In this document: positions 8,985 to 18,191 of the stretch, piece after piece | Layout of the letters: each line of letters starts with the position of its first letter | How positions within the stretch are numbered: position 1 is the stretch's first letter | Assembly: GCA_964590255.1 (NCBI GenBank) | Contig: CAZPYA010000002.1 | Span: 1-64,000 of the forward strand | Origin: JAKIYB01 sp964590255 | GTDB taxonomy: Bacteria; Armatimonadota; Hebobacteria; CAIYQO01 | Reading direction: 5' to 3' | DNA: 64,000 bases | Program-made: the position numbers and the translations under genes | The notes under the pieces: model-generated | The model's database searches: none | What the model was told of the DNA's origin: nothing | The model's input: only the letters and a program-made list of their open reading frames with translations

Positions 8985-11900
8985 ATGCAATACCTGTTCC
9001 TCTTCTGCCTGCTCGTTCTCGCCTGCGCCGTGGGGCTGGCCGCGCCGACCACGGTGACGATTCAGGACCATCTGGGTCTGGACTGGCGCGATGAGCTGGT
9101 GCACCATCAACTCGACTTCCCCGCCGGGGCGATGAAGGCGAAGGCGTTCGACGTGCGCGTGCAGGCCGGGAAGACCGTGCTGCCCAGCCAGGTAAGCGAC
9201 CTGGTACTCCACCCTGACGGCACGGTGAAACGCTGCGACGTCTGGTTCATCGCCAATGTGCCGGCCAACGGCGCGGCGACGTATACGCTCACGCCCGGCA
9301 AGGCGGCCGCGAAGGCGAAGGGCGTCACCGTCGAGCAGAAAGACGGCATCATCACGCTGGCTACCGCCGGCGCGGGGAAGATCGGCATCCGCCTGCCCGC
9401 GACCATCACGCCGACCGGCACCGCCCCGGCGCCGATCCAGGGTCTGCTGCTGCCTTCCGGGAAGGTCACGGCCCCCGGCAAAATCGACGCGCCTTTCACG
9501 GTGCAGACGATGGTGAGCCAGGTGACCGCCGCCGGCCCGCTCTTCGCGGAAGCGACGGTGAAATACACCTTCAAAGAAGGCTACTGGACCTTCACCGCGC
9601 GGGTCAACAAGGACTGCCCGACGATCATCATCCACGAAGAATTCAACACCGGCGACAGCAAGCAGTTGTCGCGCGAAGCGGATCGTTTTTTCACGCTGCC
9701 GCTGGGCGGCGGGGGCTTCACGCCCGGGCAATTCTTCTTCGGCGGGCGCAATGATAAACCGGAACTCGCCACCATCATGCAAGGCGGCATCCGCGAGGAC
9801 TGGAAAGCCTTTGGCATCAATGCCGGCTGGTTCGCCTCCGCGGTGCAGGGCGGCGAGCTGCCCAAAACGGCACAGGAGTTGTACCGCTGCACCGGTTATC
9901 CCAGCGTATTATCGCGGGTTGGCTGTCTGACGCGCGTGCAGCAGGTGGGCGGCGATGCCATCGGCATCACTGGCCTGGATACCGCCTACTGGCGCGAGCC
10001 GCTAAGTATCCGCCTCTGCAGCACCGCTGACGGCGGTGCGCAGCTCCGCTTCCCGCTGCAGAACTACCGGCAAGAATGGTCTATCGACGGCTTTGCCGAC
10101 GGCAGTCCCAACTACACCGGCGCCACCATCGGCGTGCCCGCCAACACCGTCCGCCGCGCCTACGGCATCATGCTTTCACCCGCGGTGGATGAAAAGACGG
10201 AGATGCTGCAGTCGCTCTTCACCCAGGCCAGCCGCCTCGACCCGCAAGCGCTGCCGCTGGACTACGTGAAGACGATGGATTTCACCCAGCCGAAGACGCA
10301 GTGGGAAGGCGCCACCTCCGATGCCGGGAAAAAGGCGCTGGAAATCATGCGCACCCGGCTGGCCGTCACCCGCACCCTCGGCCAGTGGGCACGTTTTTCT
10401 ATGGCGTATCACTACGGCTTCGCGAAGGGGGAATACGGCTCGTTGCTGCCGGTGATGACCGAACCGCAAAAGCACCTGTCCACCGCCGACTGGCACACGC
10501 TGTATGCCCTGTGCATCTGGAACGCCTATGACATGCACGCGCAGAGCACCTTCCCCTACGGCATGGGCTTCCACGTGAACAACCCGAACATGACCATCAT
10601 GGCGATGGAGGCGCGGGCGAAATCCAGCCTGTTGGTGAAAGATCACCCGCAATTCAAGCCGTGGGGCATGGCGACGGTGGCCAGCATCAAGGAATTCAAC
10701 CGCCGCTTCACCCGCGAGTCCGGCGCGCTGTATGAAAATGCGCACTACTCGCTGGGCGTCACGCTAGACTGGCAGGCGCAGGCAAACCAGATCCTCATGG
10801 ACGGCGGCATCGGCGACGCCCTTGACGGCCCGGAGATGGCGAAAGCCATGCGCTTTATCCTGGACTGGCTCACCCCGCCCGACCCGCGTTTCCTCGGCCA
10901 CCGGCTGGTGCTGCCCATCGGCAACTGTTCGTACCAGTCCTTTCCGCCGAGCATGGCCACGCAGTATATCAATTACTACAAGGACCGTAAGCCTGAGCTG
11001 GCCGGGCAGTTGCAGTGGACCGCCAACCAGACGCTGCCGAAAGACAAGCAGTTGACCATCGTCAAGGACATCGTACCGGAGTTGAAGAGTACCTGGTACC
11101 AGGACTACGGCGTCTACTTCCGCCACGGCTTCGGCACGCCGTATGAGACGCTGATGCTCTTCTTCGCCGGCAACTGCGACGGCCACTGCGAGTGGGAGCT
11201 GGACCAGATGTGCTACACCCTGTATGCGAAGGGCCAGCCCATCAACCTGCACTTTGGCAATGGCTATTTCCCGATGTTCTGCCGGCCATGGGTGCGCAAC
11301 CGCGTCTCCATCGATCATATGGTCGAGGAGAGCGAGCGGAACCTGACGGCGGTGACGGCCGCCTCCTTCGCCCCGGCGATGGAGTACGCCCACGCCACCC
11401 GCGGCATCGACAGCATCCGCCCGCTGAAGAACGAATACACCGTGCTGAAAGGCGCGCAGTGGGCACCGGAGGAGAGCGCGGATTGGCCGGCGCAGCCGGC
11501 GTGGCAGCGTATCCCGCTGACCATCTGGCACCGGCAGATTCTCTTCATGAAAGACGCCGACCCGAAAGGGCCGAATTACTTCGTGCTGCGCGACACCTTC
11601 GCCGGCGCTCCTTCCCGCCCCACCGACATGAGTCTGTGGTTCCTGGCGAACAGCATGACGAAAAACGGCGATGTCTACCACTTCGACGGACAGTGCCTGG
11701 TCGACATGGATGTCTACGCCGCCACCCCGGCGGGCGCCATGCCGGAGACGGGCAAATACGGCCACGTGCAGCAAGCCTACGGCCGCATGGTCGGCTTCGA
11801 CCCGAAATTCCATCCGGACGGCAAGCTGCAGGAGACCCAGCTCTTCATCCGCTTCAAGCAACCGGCGGGCAAGGGTTACATGGTCGTGCTCTACCCGCGC

Positions 11901-12194
11901 CTGAAAACCGGCGATCCCGAAGCGAAATTCGCCACCCTCGCCGATGGCGTGGTGAAGGTGGAGACGCCGCTCTCCACCGACTATATCTTCGCCAATCAGC
12001 AGCCCTTCACGTTCACCGACGCGCAGGTGACCTTTGCCGGCACGGCGGGATCGGTGCGCTTCTACAAAGACGGCAAAACCGTCGTCACCAATGCCGAGGG
12101 GAAGGCCACTGTCACCGTCGCCGGCAAAACCGCCACCGGCGAAGGCGCCTTCACCGCCGTGATTGCCAACGGCGCAGTCACTATGTCGAAATAA
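8985..12194 (+). CDS. Secreted heparinase II/III-like polysaccharide lyase family protein (paralogue)
   Basis: 1069-aa paralogue of the 1417-4839 protein with the same plan. It has a signal peptide (MQYLFLFCLLVLACAVGLAA), an N-terminal beta domain starting DHLGLDWRDELVHH, a helical toroid with HVNNPNMTIMAMEA near residue 527 and ENAHYSLGVTLD near 583, and a C-terminal beta-sandwich with YFPMFCRPWVRNRVSIDHM near 757. GGAGA sits upstream of the ATG. The N-H-Y-rich motifs are at the positions that carry catalytic residues in heparinase/alginate lyases, which is inference from the family. It lies directly upstream of the GH2 gene (83 nt), so co-expression is likely. Confidence 0.65.
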   Translation: MQYLFLFCLLVLACAVGLAAPTTVTIQDHLGLDWRDELVHHQLDFPAGAMKAKAFDVRVQAGKTVLPSQVSDLVLHPDGTVKRCDVWFIANVPANGAATYTLTPGKAAAKAKGVTVEQKDGIITLATAGAGKIGIRLPATITPTGTAPAPIQGLLLPSGKVTAPGKIDAPFTVQTMVSQVTAAGPLFAEATVKYTFKEGYWTFTARVNKDCPTIIIHEEFNTGDSKQLSREADRFFTLPLGGGGFTPGQFFFGGRNDKPELATIMQGGIREDWKAFGINAGWFASAVQGGELPKTAQELYRCTGYPSVLSRVGCLTRVQQVGGDAIGITGLDTAYWREPLSIRLCSTADGGAQLRFPLQNYRQEWSIDGFADGSPNYTGATIGVPANTVRRAYGIMLSPAVDEKTEMLQSLFTQASRLDPQALPLDYVKTMDFTQPKTQWEGATSDAGKKALEIMRTRLAVTRTLGQWARFSMAYHYGFAKGEYGSLLPVMTEPQKHLSTADWHTLYALCIWNAYDMHAQSTFPYGMGFHVNNPNMTIMAMEARAKSSLLVKDHPQFKPWGMATVASIKEFNRRFTRESGALYENAHYSLGVTLDWQAQANQILMDGGIGDALDGPEMAKAMRFILDWLTPPDPRFLGHRLVLPIGNCSYQSFPPSMATQYINYYKDRKPELAGQLQWTANQTLPKDKQLTIVKDIVPELKSTWYQDYGVYFRHGFGTPYETLMLFFAGNCDGHCEWELDQMCYTLYAKGQPINLHFGNGYFPMFCRPWVRNRVSIDHMVEESERNLTAVTAASFAPAMEYAHATRGIDSIRPLKNEYTVLKGAQWAPEESADWPAQPAWQRIPLTIWHRQILFMKDADPKGPNYFVLRDTFAGAPSRPTDMSLWFLANSMTKNGDVYHFDGQCLVDMDVYAATPAGAMPETGKYGHVQQAYGRMVGFDPKFHPDGKLQETQLFIRFKQPAGKGYMVVLYPRLKTGDPEAKFATLADGVVKVETPLSTDYIFANQQPFTFTDAQVTFAGTAGSVRFYKDGKTVVTNAEGKATVTVAGKTATGEGAFTAVIANGAVTMSK

Positions 12195-12277
12195 CAGCAC
12201 GGTTTGAACGGCTGGCAAGCGCAGCGCAGCCCCGCCGACCTTCCACGCCGTGCCATGTCAAATACTGGAGATTGCAT

Positions 12278-14089
12278 ATGTTCACCTATAACCGTCCGTC
12301 CATCGACCTCAACGGCACCTGGAAATTCTGTCCGGATCCGATGCAGCGGTGCCGCTCGCAGAAATGGTGGCGCACGCCGCCGAATCCTGACTCGATGTTC
12401 CCCTGCTGGGATCCCGAGGGACTGTGGGACATTCAGGTGCCCGGCACCTGGAAGACGCAGTTCACCGAGCTGAAGTGGTACGACGGCCACGCCGTATATA
12501 TGAAGCAGTTCACGCTGGACGAAGTGCCCGAGGGGCAGGAGGCTTATCTCGTCTTCGACGGCATCATCTACCAGGCGGATGTCTTCCTCAACGGGCAACT
12601 GGTCGGCAGCCACGAGTGGGGGTATTCCCCCTTCGAACTGCGCGTCACCGAGTGCCTGCGGCAGGGCGAAAACCAGCTCTTCGTGCTGGTGGACAGCCAC
12701 ATGAGCGAGCAGCGCGTGCCCGGCACCCGCTATGACTGGAACAACGACGGCGGCATCATCAACCCCGTGTCGCTGGTCTTCACCCCGGTCACCTGCATCG
12801 AGAATTTCCGCGTGCAAACCTTCCTGGATGACGACGCGGTGCTTATCGAGGTGGAGACGCATCTCGCCTCGCGCAACCAGGCAGCCTTCGAGACGGTGAC
12901 GGTAGCCATCCCCGAACTGGAGCTGACGGACTCAATGGTCCTTGCACCCGGTAATCCGGATTCCGTCTACTTCCAACTGCCGCGCGAAGCGGTGAGCCTG
13001 TGGTCGCCGGAGAACCCGAAGCTGTACCGCATCGAGCTGAGTACCGCGAGTGATGCCATCGCCGACGAGGTCGGCTTCCGCGAAGTCCGCACCGAGGGGA
13101 TGAATATCCTGCTCAACGGTGAGCCGATTCGACTCTATGGCCTGTGTACCCACGCCGAGTTCAAGGACACCGGCCGCACCGCCACGCCGGCGGGCATCGA
13201 GCTGCTCATCGCCCATGCGAAGGCGCTGGGGGTGAACTTCCTCCGCTGCGCGCACTACCCCTACGCCGCGTCATGGGGCCGCGCGCTGGACAAAGCCGGC
13301 ATCATGTGGTGGGAGGAAGTGCCCGCCTACTGGCTGCAGAATATGGGCGAGGAGGGGCAGACGCGCAAGGCCTCCGGGATGATGGCCGAGACGATCCAGC
13401 GCGACTGGAACCGCGCCTCGCTCATCATCTGGTCGGTCTCCAACGAGTGCTGCTACCGCAACCCGGACAACCCGGAGGAAAACAACTACGCCTACTGGTT
13501 CCACGTGGTGCCGATGGTGCGCGACATGGACCCCAGCCGCCTCATCTCCTGCGCCGAAGCGGGCAACATGATCGCTGTCACCCCGGTGTGGAAGCCGGGC
13601 CAGGGCGACGAATTCAATCGCCGCACCGACGAATCGATACACTGGCGTCCCGGCCATACCGACGAAATTTACGCGCTCTTCGACATCTTCTCCGCCAACA
13701 TGTATCTGAAGCCGGGCGAGGCGGGCATCGCCTACCGCCGCTACGTGGAGATGCTGCGGCCGTATAACAAGCCGATGATCCTCAGCGAATTCGGTGGCAC
13801 GTCGCTACGCGGCGCCGAAGCGCCCGACAATGCCGTCGGCAGCGAAGCGCTGCACAGCGCCGTCATCCGTGACGCCTACGAGGCATTCGCTGAAATTCCC
13901 GAACTCACCGGCTACTGCCCGTGGTGTATGGTCGACGTGCGCGTGCCCATCCACTGGCGCTGGTACAACCAGGGCAAAGGCGTCTTCCGCTACGGCTTCC
14001 TCGACGAGAACTGGGAGAAAAAGAGCGTCTACGACACGCTACAGGACTGCATCGCGAAGCTGAAGGCGCGGTACGAAGCGAAGGTCTAG
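12278..14089 (+). CDS. Glycoside hydrolase family 2 protein (beta-galactosidase/glucuronidase type)
   Basis: 603-aa three-domain GH2 enzyme. It has a jelly-roll sugar-binding domain (about 5-170, LNGTWKF and GIIYQADVFLNGQLVGSHEWG), an Ig-like domain (about 175-270) and a TIM barrel from FREVRTEGMNILLNGEPIRL onward. The expected acid/base is E390 in WSVSNE and the nucleophile is E504 in ILSEFGG. No signal peptide is visible, so it is probably cytoplasmic and acts on oligosaccharides. The reading frame is open far upstream, but homology begins at MFTYNRPSIDLNGTWKF, so ATG 12278 is used. It sits between two heparinase-like genes, consistent with a degradation operon. The sugar specificity cannot be read from sequence. 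Confidence 0.85.
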   Translation: MFTYNRPSIDLNGTWKFCPDPMQRCRSQKWWRTPPNPDSMFPCWDPEGLWDIQVPGTWKTQFTELKWYDGHAVYMKQFTLDEVPEGQEAYLVFDGIIYQADVFLNGQLVGSHEWGYSPFELRVTECLRQGENQLFVLVDSHMSEQRVPGTRYDWNNDGGIINPVSLVFTPVTCIENFRVQTFLDDDAVLIEVETHLASRNQAAFETVTVAIPELELTDSMVLAPGNPDSVYFQLPREAVSLWSPENPKLYRIELSTASDAIADEVGFREVRTEGMNILLNGEPIRLYGLCTHAEFKDTGRTATPAGIELLIAHAKALGVNFLRCAHYPYAASWGRALDKAGIMWWEEVPAYWLQNMGEEGQTRKASGMMAETIQRDWNRASLIIWSVSNECCYRNPDNPEENNYAYWFHVVPMVRDMDPSRLISCAEAGNMIAVTPVWKPGQGDEFNRRTDESIHWRPGHTDEIYALFDIFSANMYLKPGEAGIAYRRYVEMLRPYNKPMILSEFGGTSLRGAEAPDNAVGSEALHSAVIRDAYEAFAEIPELTGYCPWCMVDVRVPIHWRWYNQGKGVFRYGFLDENWEKKSVYDTLQDCIAKLKARYEAKV

Positions 14090-14141
14090 CAGAGCGTCTG
14101 TGGATCATCATGCATCCTATACGCCGCAATGACTCTGTCAT

Positions 14142-14200
14142 CCCCTCTCCCAGTATTGGGAGAGGGGTAGGGGTGAGGGCGCGTGCGGGAGCGCGCAACG
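14142..14200. repeat. Dispersed palindromic repeat, copy A
   Basis: Contains CCCCTCTCCC-AGTATT-GGGAGAGGGG followed by a GTGAGGGCGCG and GAGCGCGCAAC tail. The whole unit recurs in opposite orientation, with some differences, at 34154-34213 beside the Y1 transposase-like gene. It lies between the GH2 and heparinase genes. Confidence 0.7.
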
Positions 14201-14258
14201 AGCACCGCATCGCAGTGGTGCCACTGTATACGACAAACAGCATGCCGAGAGGATACTC

Positions 14259-16289
14259 ATGCACACCACCCTCGAAACCCAATATCTGACCATCGCCCGC
14301 GAAATCTGCGCGGCGGCTGACTGGTCGCGGCCGGAATTGGCGGGCATCAATACCCCGGATGATCCGCTGGCGTCGGCGCTGGCGCTGGTGCGGCGCCTGC
14401 GCACGCGCGCGTATCCGCGAATGGGGTATCCCGCGTCCTACGTGGCGGCGTTGCGCGCGAACGCCGTGCCGGAATTCCGACAATCCGCCGAGGAGGAAAT
14501 CGACCGGCTGCTGCGCGTGCCGTTCATGGGTGGAGATTTTCCAGATGGCCGGGGCACGCTGCTGCACTGCCGTTCCGAGGTGCTGCATGTGGCAGCAACA
14601 CCGGCGGATTACAACCTCTACGCTGACTGCGTGGCCGCCAGCCATGACAACTGGCCGAAGGCGGCGCACCACACCATCATGTACCTGATCCGCTTCCTGC
14701 AGATCGCCTGGGAAGTACCGGAGTGCTCCGACGAGGCGATGCTGCCCATCCTCGGCTTCCTCCTCCAGCGCATGCACCACGAGTGGAACGGCTCGAAACG
14801 CTGGCACGAGGTGATGCTGGGCACCCAGGGACACAACTGGTTCGCCGCGCAGTACGGCGCCACCTGGAAGGGCGGCTTCCTCTTCCCGGAATTCACCGGT
14901 TTCCAGAAATGGCAAGCCCTCTTCCCGCATTACTTCGAGCGCGAGATGCGCCTGCTGCTCTGTCCCGACGGTTTCACGCACGAAGTCTCGGTGGCATACC
15001 ACGCCGGCACCATGGATCTGTTCCTCGACTGCGTGCACATCGCCGCATTGAACGGCCTGACGCTCAGCGACGCTTTCATGGACAAGCTGCGTAAGGGATA
15101 CGAGGTCGAGTGGAAGCTCTGCTGCCCGGACGGCGGCATGCCACCCTTCGGCGATTGCTGGTTCCGTGGAGCATATTTTCTGGAACGCGCGCGATCGATT
15201 GCCGCGCTGCTGGGCATCCCCGAGGCGAAATGGCTGGCGGAGACCTTCGACCCCGCCGGGCAGTCGCCGTTCGGCCCGATGCTTATCGAGTCGTTGCACT
15301 ACCCCTCGGTGGGCGAAGACCTGGCCCCCGCCTACGCGGCGCTGGAAGCGCGTAAACCCGCCACGCTCGACACCACGCTGCCGGACAGCGGCTACTACGT
15401 GATGCGCGAGAACTGGACGCGCGGGAGCGACTACGCCGCTATCGAGGCCAGCGCGAAAGGCAACCTCATCACCAGTCACGGCCACGGCGCTATTTTTGAC
15501 CTGCTGCTCTATGCGAAGGGCCGCCAGATCACCGTGGGCAACGGCAAAGGGCCCGACGGCGTGGACGACCCCGAGCGCAGTTGGCGCCACCAGACGATGT
15601 CGCACACCGTAGCGGTGGTCGACGACACCCATCACCTGCCGCTCCGTAGCGTCTACCGCTTCAACGGCGTGGTGATGCCCACCGTCGACGAGTGGATCAG
15701 TACGGACCAGTTCGCCTACTTCAGCGGCGTGCACGAGGCCTACGAGCGACTGGAACTCAAAGTGACCGGCGCCCGGCGCAAGCTCTTCTACCTGCGCGGC
15801 GGCTACTGGGTGCTCATCGACCGTTTCACCGCGGCATCGCCCGAGCATCGGCACGCCTACCAGCAGCGCTTCCAGCTCGGCGTGCCGGCGACGATCCTCG
15901 GCGACAACCGCGTGACCACCACCGGCGACGGCGGCAACCTGCTCTTCGTGCCGCTATTCGGCGACGCGAAGATCGAGCCGTGCCCCTACCCGCTGGGCGA
16001 GGACTACGCCGATCCCGACCAACTCACTTTCACGCGCCTGTGCGACGGCAGCGGCATGTTGGCCACCCTCATGGTGCCCTTCACCGGCGCCATGCCGCGG
16101 GTGAAGGTCTCGCTCCTTGACGTGCACGCCGACGAGCGGATCGTCGACCCCTTCGAGATCACCGGCCTGGAGATCGTCATCGACGGTCAGCGCGACGTCT
16201 ATGTCGATACTCACATGCATTGGAACATACCCTGGCTATGCGGCGAGTTCAGCGGCGTGGAGCGGTTGTTCCATAACCGGATGAAGTGA
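14259..16289 (+). CDS. Heparinase II/III family protein, cytoplasmic
   Basis: 676-aa protein of the heparinase II/III superfamily without a signal peptide. The N-terminal helical toroid includes GTQGHNWFAAQYG near residue 187 and GFTHEVSVAYHAGTMD near 242. The C-terminal beta domain starts about residue 370 (DSGYYVMRENW), with ITSHGHGAIFDLLLYAKGRQ near 405 and HRHAYQQRFQL near 530. Members cleave uronic-acid polysaccharides or oligosaccharides by beta-elimination. GAGAGG lies before the ATG. Together with the preceding secreted paralogues and GH2 it suggests outside-to-inside degradation of an acidic glycan. The stop codon abuts a phage terminase remnant, so gene order was rearranged here. 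Confidence 0.75.
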   Translation: MHTTLETQYLTIAREICAAADWSRPELAGINTPDDPLASALALVRRLRTRAYPRMGYPASYVAALRANAVPEFRQSAEEEIDRLLRVPFMGGDFPDGRGTLLHCRSEVLHVAATPADYNLYADCVAASHDNWPKAAHHTIMYLIRFLQIAWEVPECSDEAMLPILGFLLQRMHHEWNGSKRWHEVMLGTQGHNWFAAQYGATWKGGFLFPEFTGFQKWQALFPHYFEREMRLLLCPDGFTHEVSVAYHAGTMDLFLDCVHIAALNGLTLSDAFMDKLRKGYEVEWKLCCPDGGMPPFGDCWFRGAYFLERARSIAALLGIPEAKWLAETFDPAGQSPFGPMLIESLHYPSVGEDLAPAYAALEARKPATLDTTLPDSGYYVMRENWTRGSDYAAIEASAKGNLITSHGHGAIFDLLLYAKGRQITVGNGKGPDGVDDPERSWRHQTMSHTVAVVDDTHHLPLRSVYRFNGVVMPTVDEWISTDQFAYFSGVHEAYERLELKVTGARRKLFYLRGGYWVLIDRFTAASPEHRHAYQQRFQLGVPATILGDNRVTTTGDGGNLLFVPLFGDAKIEPCPYPLGEDYADPDQLTFTRLCDGSGMLATLMVPFTGAMPRVKVSLLDVHADERIVDPFEITGLEIVIDGQRDVYVDTHMHWNIPWLCGEFSGVERLFHNRMK

Positions 16290-16461
16290 ACAATCGGGTG
16301 GCAGCGTATGCCTGCCGCAATCCGCCCGCTGGCGCGACGCGTTCCTCGCCGAAATGCAAGCGTCCCCCGGCGGTCGCCATGACGACCAGGTGGATGCATT
16401 CGTCGACCGCGCCACCCGCTTCTGGGAGCATCCACCAGGAGGTGTTGATGGGGATGTGTAG
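16285..16461 (+). pseudogene. Remnant of phage terminase large subunit (C-terminal end)
   Basis: The frame from 16285 to TAG 16459-16461 is open for 58 codons with no plausible start and reads GSVCLPQSARWRDAFLAEMQ, then ASPGGRHDDQVDAFVDRATRFW. The GxHDDQVDA motif with a preceding W-R-x-x-F-L-A-E is the hallmark of the C-terminal nuclease domain of terminase large subunits. Everything upstream of it is missing, and the fragment begins at the stop codon of the heparinase gene. No other phage genes are visible nearby. It is therefore a decayed prophage scar. Confidence 0.75.
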
Positions 16462-16889
16462 GTTCGACCAACTGTCAGGGACGAGGACCAAAACAGACGC
16501 GCCCCGCAGCAGGCTGCGAGGTGCGTCATCACCGGGAATGCTGGTCTCTCCTCCACCCAACCCAGCGCGTATATTCAATTATATATGCAGTTGTCTCTGC
16601 CCCACGGTTGTGCGAGGAAGATGCTTCCCGTGGCCACACCTGCGCGGATTGCTCCGCGGGTTGGGCATGATCCTGTTTCCAGTCCATACCCTTCCGGGTA
16701 ATGCATTCCCCTTGCTCCCCTATGCTAAACATGGACCGGTGTTGATGCGTGCAAATGTCCCGCCGTTTTCGCGTCGTGTGTGACGAATCGTACAAACGGG
16801 ACACGTTGTCGATCACATCACCGTATGCCTGAAGCACGGGCTGCCGGAATGCCATTTCGGCGATAGTGTCCATGAACAGTTGTTAATGA
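16462..16889. other. Gene-free stretch between terminase remnant and lpxC
   Basis: About 430 nt with locally lower GC and no supported gene. Open frames on both strands (for example minus 16529-16873) show no recognisable domain or good ribosome site. Probably further decayed prophage sequence. Confidence 0.4.
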
Positions 16890-16895
16890 TATAAT
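16890..16895 (+). promoter_or_regulatory. -10 box (TATAAT) of lpxC, leaderless layout
   Basis: Perfect TATAAT ending 8 nt before the lpxC ATG at 16904, with no Shine-Dalgarno between. Transcription would start at or next to the start codon. Confidence 0.6.
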
Positions 16896-16903
16896 GCATC
16901 GGC

Positions 16904-17707
16904 ATGGCTGTTCCACGCACCCTGGCGACGTCGTTTGTGCTCGAGGGCATCGGCCTTCATACCGGAGCGCCGGCCCGGGTGGAGGTGTGCCCGGCGCCTG
17001 CGGCGCACGGGCGCTGTTTCCTGCGCGACGGGGTGGTCATCCCCGCGCTGGCCGACTATGTCGTCGATACGCGGCGCTGCGTGACGCTGGGTCGCGACGG
17101 CGCGACGGTGAGCACGGTGGAGCACCTGCTGGCCGCGCTGGCGCTGACCGGCGTGGCGAACGCGGAGATTCGCGTGGACGGGCCTGAGCTGCCGGCGCTG
17201 GATGGATCCGCGCGCGTGTGGCGCGATGCAATTCTCGCAGCAGGAGTTTGCGACCAGGATGGCGAACTGCCGTGCTATACCGTTTCCGAACCGCTGTGGA
17301 TCGAGGATAGCGGCACCGCGCTGTTTCTGGCGCCCGCACCGGAATTGACGCTGTATGCCGTGCTGACCATCCCGGATACGGTCGCCGAGCGGATGACCGC
17401 CGGCGGCGCGGTGGCGCGGAACGCCGAGGTGATTGCGCGCGCGCGCACCTTCGGCCTGGAGCGCGAAGTGGCGGCGCTACGGGAAGCGGGATTGGCGCAG
17501 GGGGGCTCGCTGGAAAACGCCGTGGTGCTCACCCGCGACGGCTACCTGAACGCGCAGGTGTGGCCGAACGAGCCGGCCTGGCACAAGGTGCTGGACCTGC
17601 TGGGCGACCTGGCGCTGCTGGGGCGGCCACTATACGGGCAGGTAGTGGCTGTGCGTGCCGGCCACCGGCACCACGTGGAGCTGGTACGACGCCTGCGGAG
17701 CCAGTGA
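16904..17707 (+). CDS. lpxC: UDP-3-O-acyl-N-acetylglucosamine deacetylase LpxC
   Basis: 267 aa, close to the usual size of about 300. LpxC catalyses the committed Zn-dependent deacetylation step of lipid A synthesis in the cytoplasm. Zinc and catalytic residues are visible: STVEHLLAA (E73, H74), PALDGSA, and HKVLDLLGD (H227, D231), with the catalytic His in AGH (H254). The spacing of H227 and D231 matches the family. The gene opens a cluster with a GNAT gene, fabZ and lpxA, all on the plus strand. There is no ribosome site; a TATAAT box 8 nt upstream suggests leaderless translation. Its presence argues for a diderm organism with lipid A. Confidence 0.93.
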   Translation: MAVPRTLATSFVLEGIGLHTGAPARVEVCPAPAAHGRCFLRDGVVIPALADYVVDTRRCVTLGRDGATVSTVEHLLAALALTGVANAEIRVDGPELPALDGSARVWRDAILAAGVCDQDGELPCYTVSEPLWIEDSGTALFLAPAPELTLYAVLTIPDTVAERMTAGGAVARNAEVIARARTFGLEREVAALREAGLAQGGSLENAVVLTRDGYLNAQVWPNEPAWHKVLDLLGDLALLGRPLYGQVVAVRAGHRHHVELVRRLRSQ

Positions 17708-17713
17708 GGCGAT

Positions 17714-18142
17714 GTGAGCGACGCGTTCGTGATGCGGAACTACGATCCGGCGGCGGATTATGATGCCGTGACCGCGCTGTGGCAGCGCAGTGGGCTGGCG
17801 CTGTACCCGATCGATACTCGGGAGCGGCTGGCGCGCACGGCGGCGGCAAACCCGGGGCTGTTTCTGGTGGTGACGGACGGCGGTCGTATCGTCGCCGCGG
17901 TGCTGGGCACCACCGACAGCCGCGTGCTGTGGGTGCAGCACCTGGCGGTGGACGCCGACTACCGACGCCACGGGTTGGGCGGGCGCCTGTTGGACGCGCT
18001 GGAAGCACGCGCCCGCGAGCGCGACCTGGGCGTGATGATGCTGCTGGTGCTGGAGGACAATGCCGGCGCCATACAGTTTTATGAAAAACGGGGCTGGCTA
18101 AGTGTGCCGAATGTGCGCTTCATGGTCCTGCCGATACGATAA
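17714..18142 (+). CDS. GNAT-family N-acetyltransferase
   Basis: 142-aa single GNAT domain. The acetyl-CoA-binding motif RRHGLGGRLLDAL follows the central strand LWVQHLAVDADY, and the C-terminal NAGAIQFYEKRGW motif is typical. The start is GTG at 17714 with GAGG 4 nt upstream, 6 nt after the lpxC stop, so it is translationally linked to lpxC. Its substrate is unknown. Its position inside a lipid A cluster suggests an envelope or acyl-chain related role, but GNATs are often inserted as passengers. Confidence 0.85.
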   Translation: MSDAFVMRNYDPAADYDAVTALWQRSGLALYPIDTRERLARTAAANPGLFLVVTDGGRIVAAVLGTTDSRVLWVQHLAVDADYRRHGLGGRLLDALEARARERDLGVMMLLVLEDNAGAIQFYEKRGWLSVPNVRFMVLPIR

Positions 18143-18191
18143 TGCCCGGCCGGCGCAGGGAAGCCCGGCCATCATGAAAGAAGAGAAACCA

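Noticed and set aside
11192..12277. Upstream extension of the GH2 reading frame
   Set aside because: It is the shadow of the heparinase-like gene in another frame. GH2 homology begins at 12278.
16286..16783. Open frame of 165 codons starting at the heparinase stop
   Set aside because: It overlaps the terminase remnant in another frame, is Pro/Arg-rich with no domain, and has no ribosome site.
16529..16873. 114-codon minus-strand frame upstream of lpxC
   Set aside because: No recognised motif, no ribosome site, and it would run through the lpxC promoter region.
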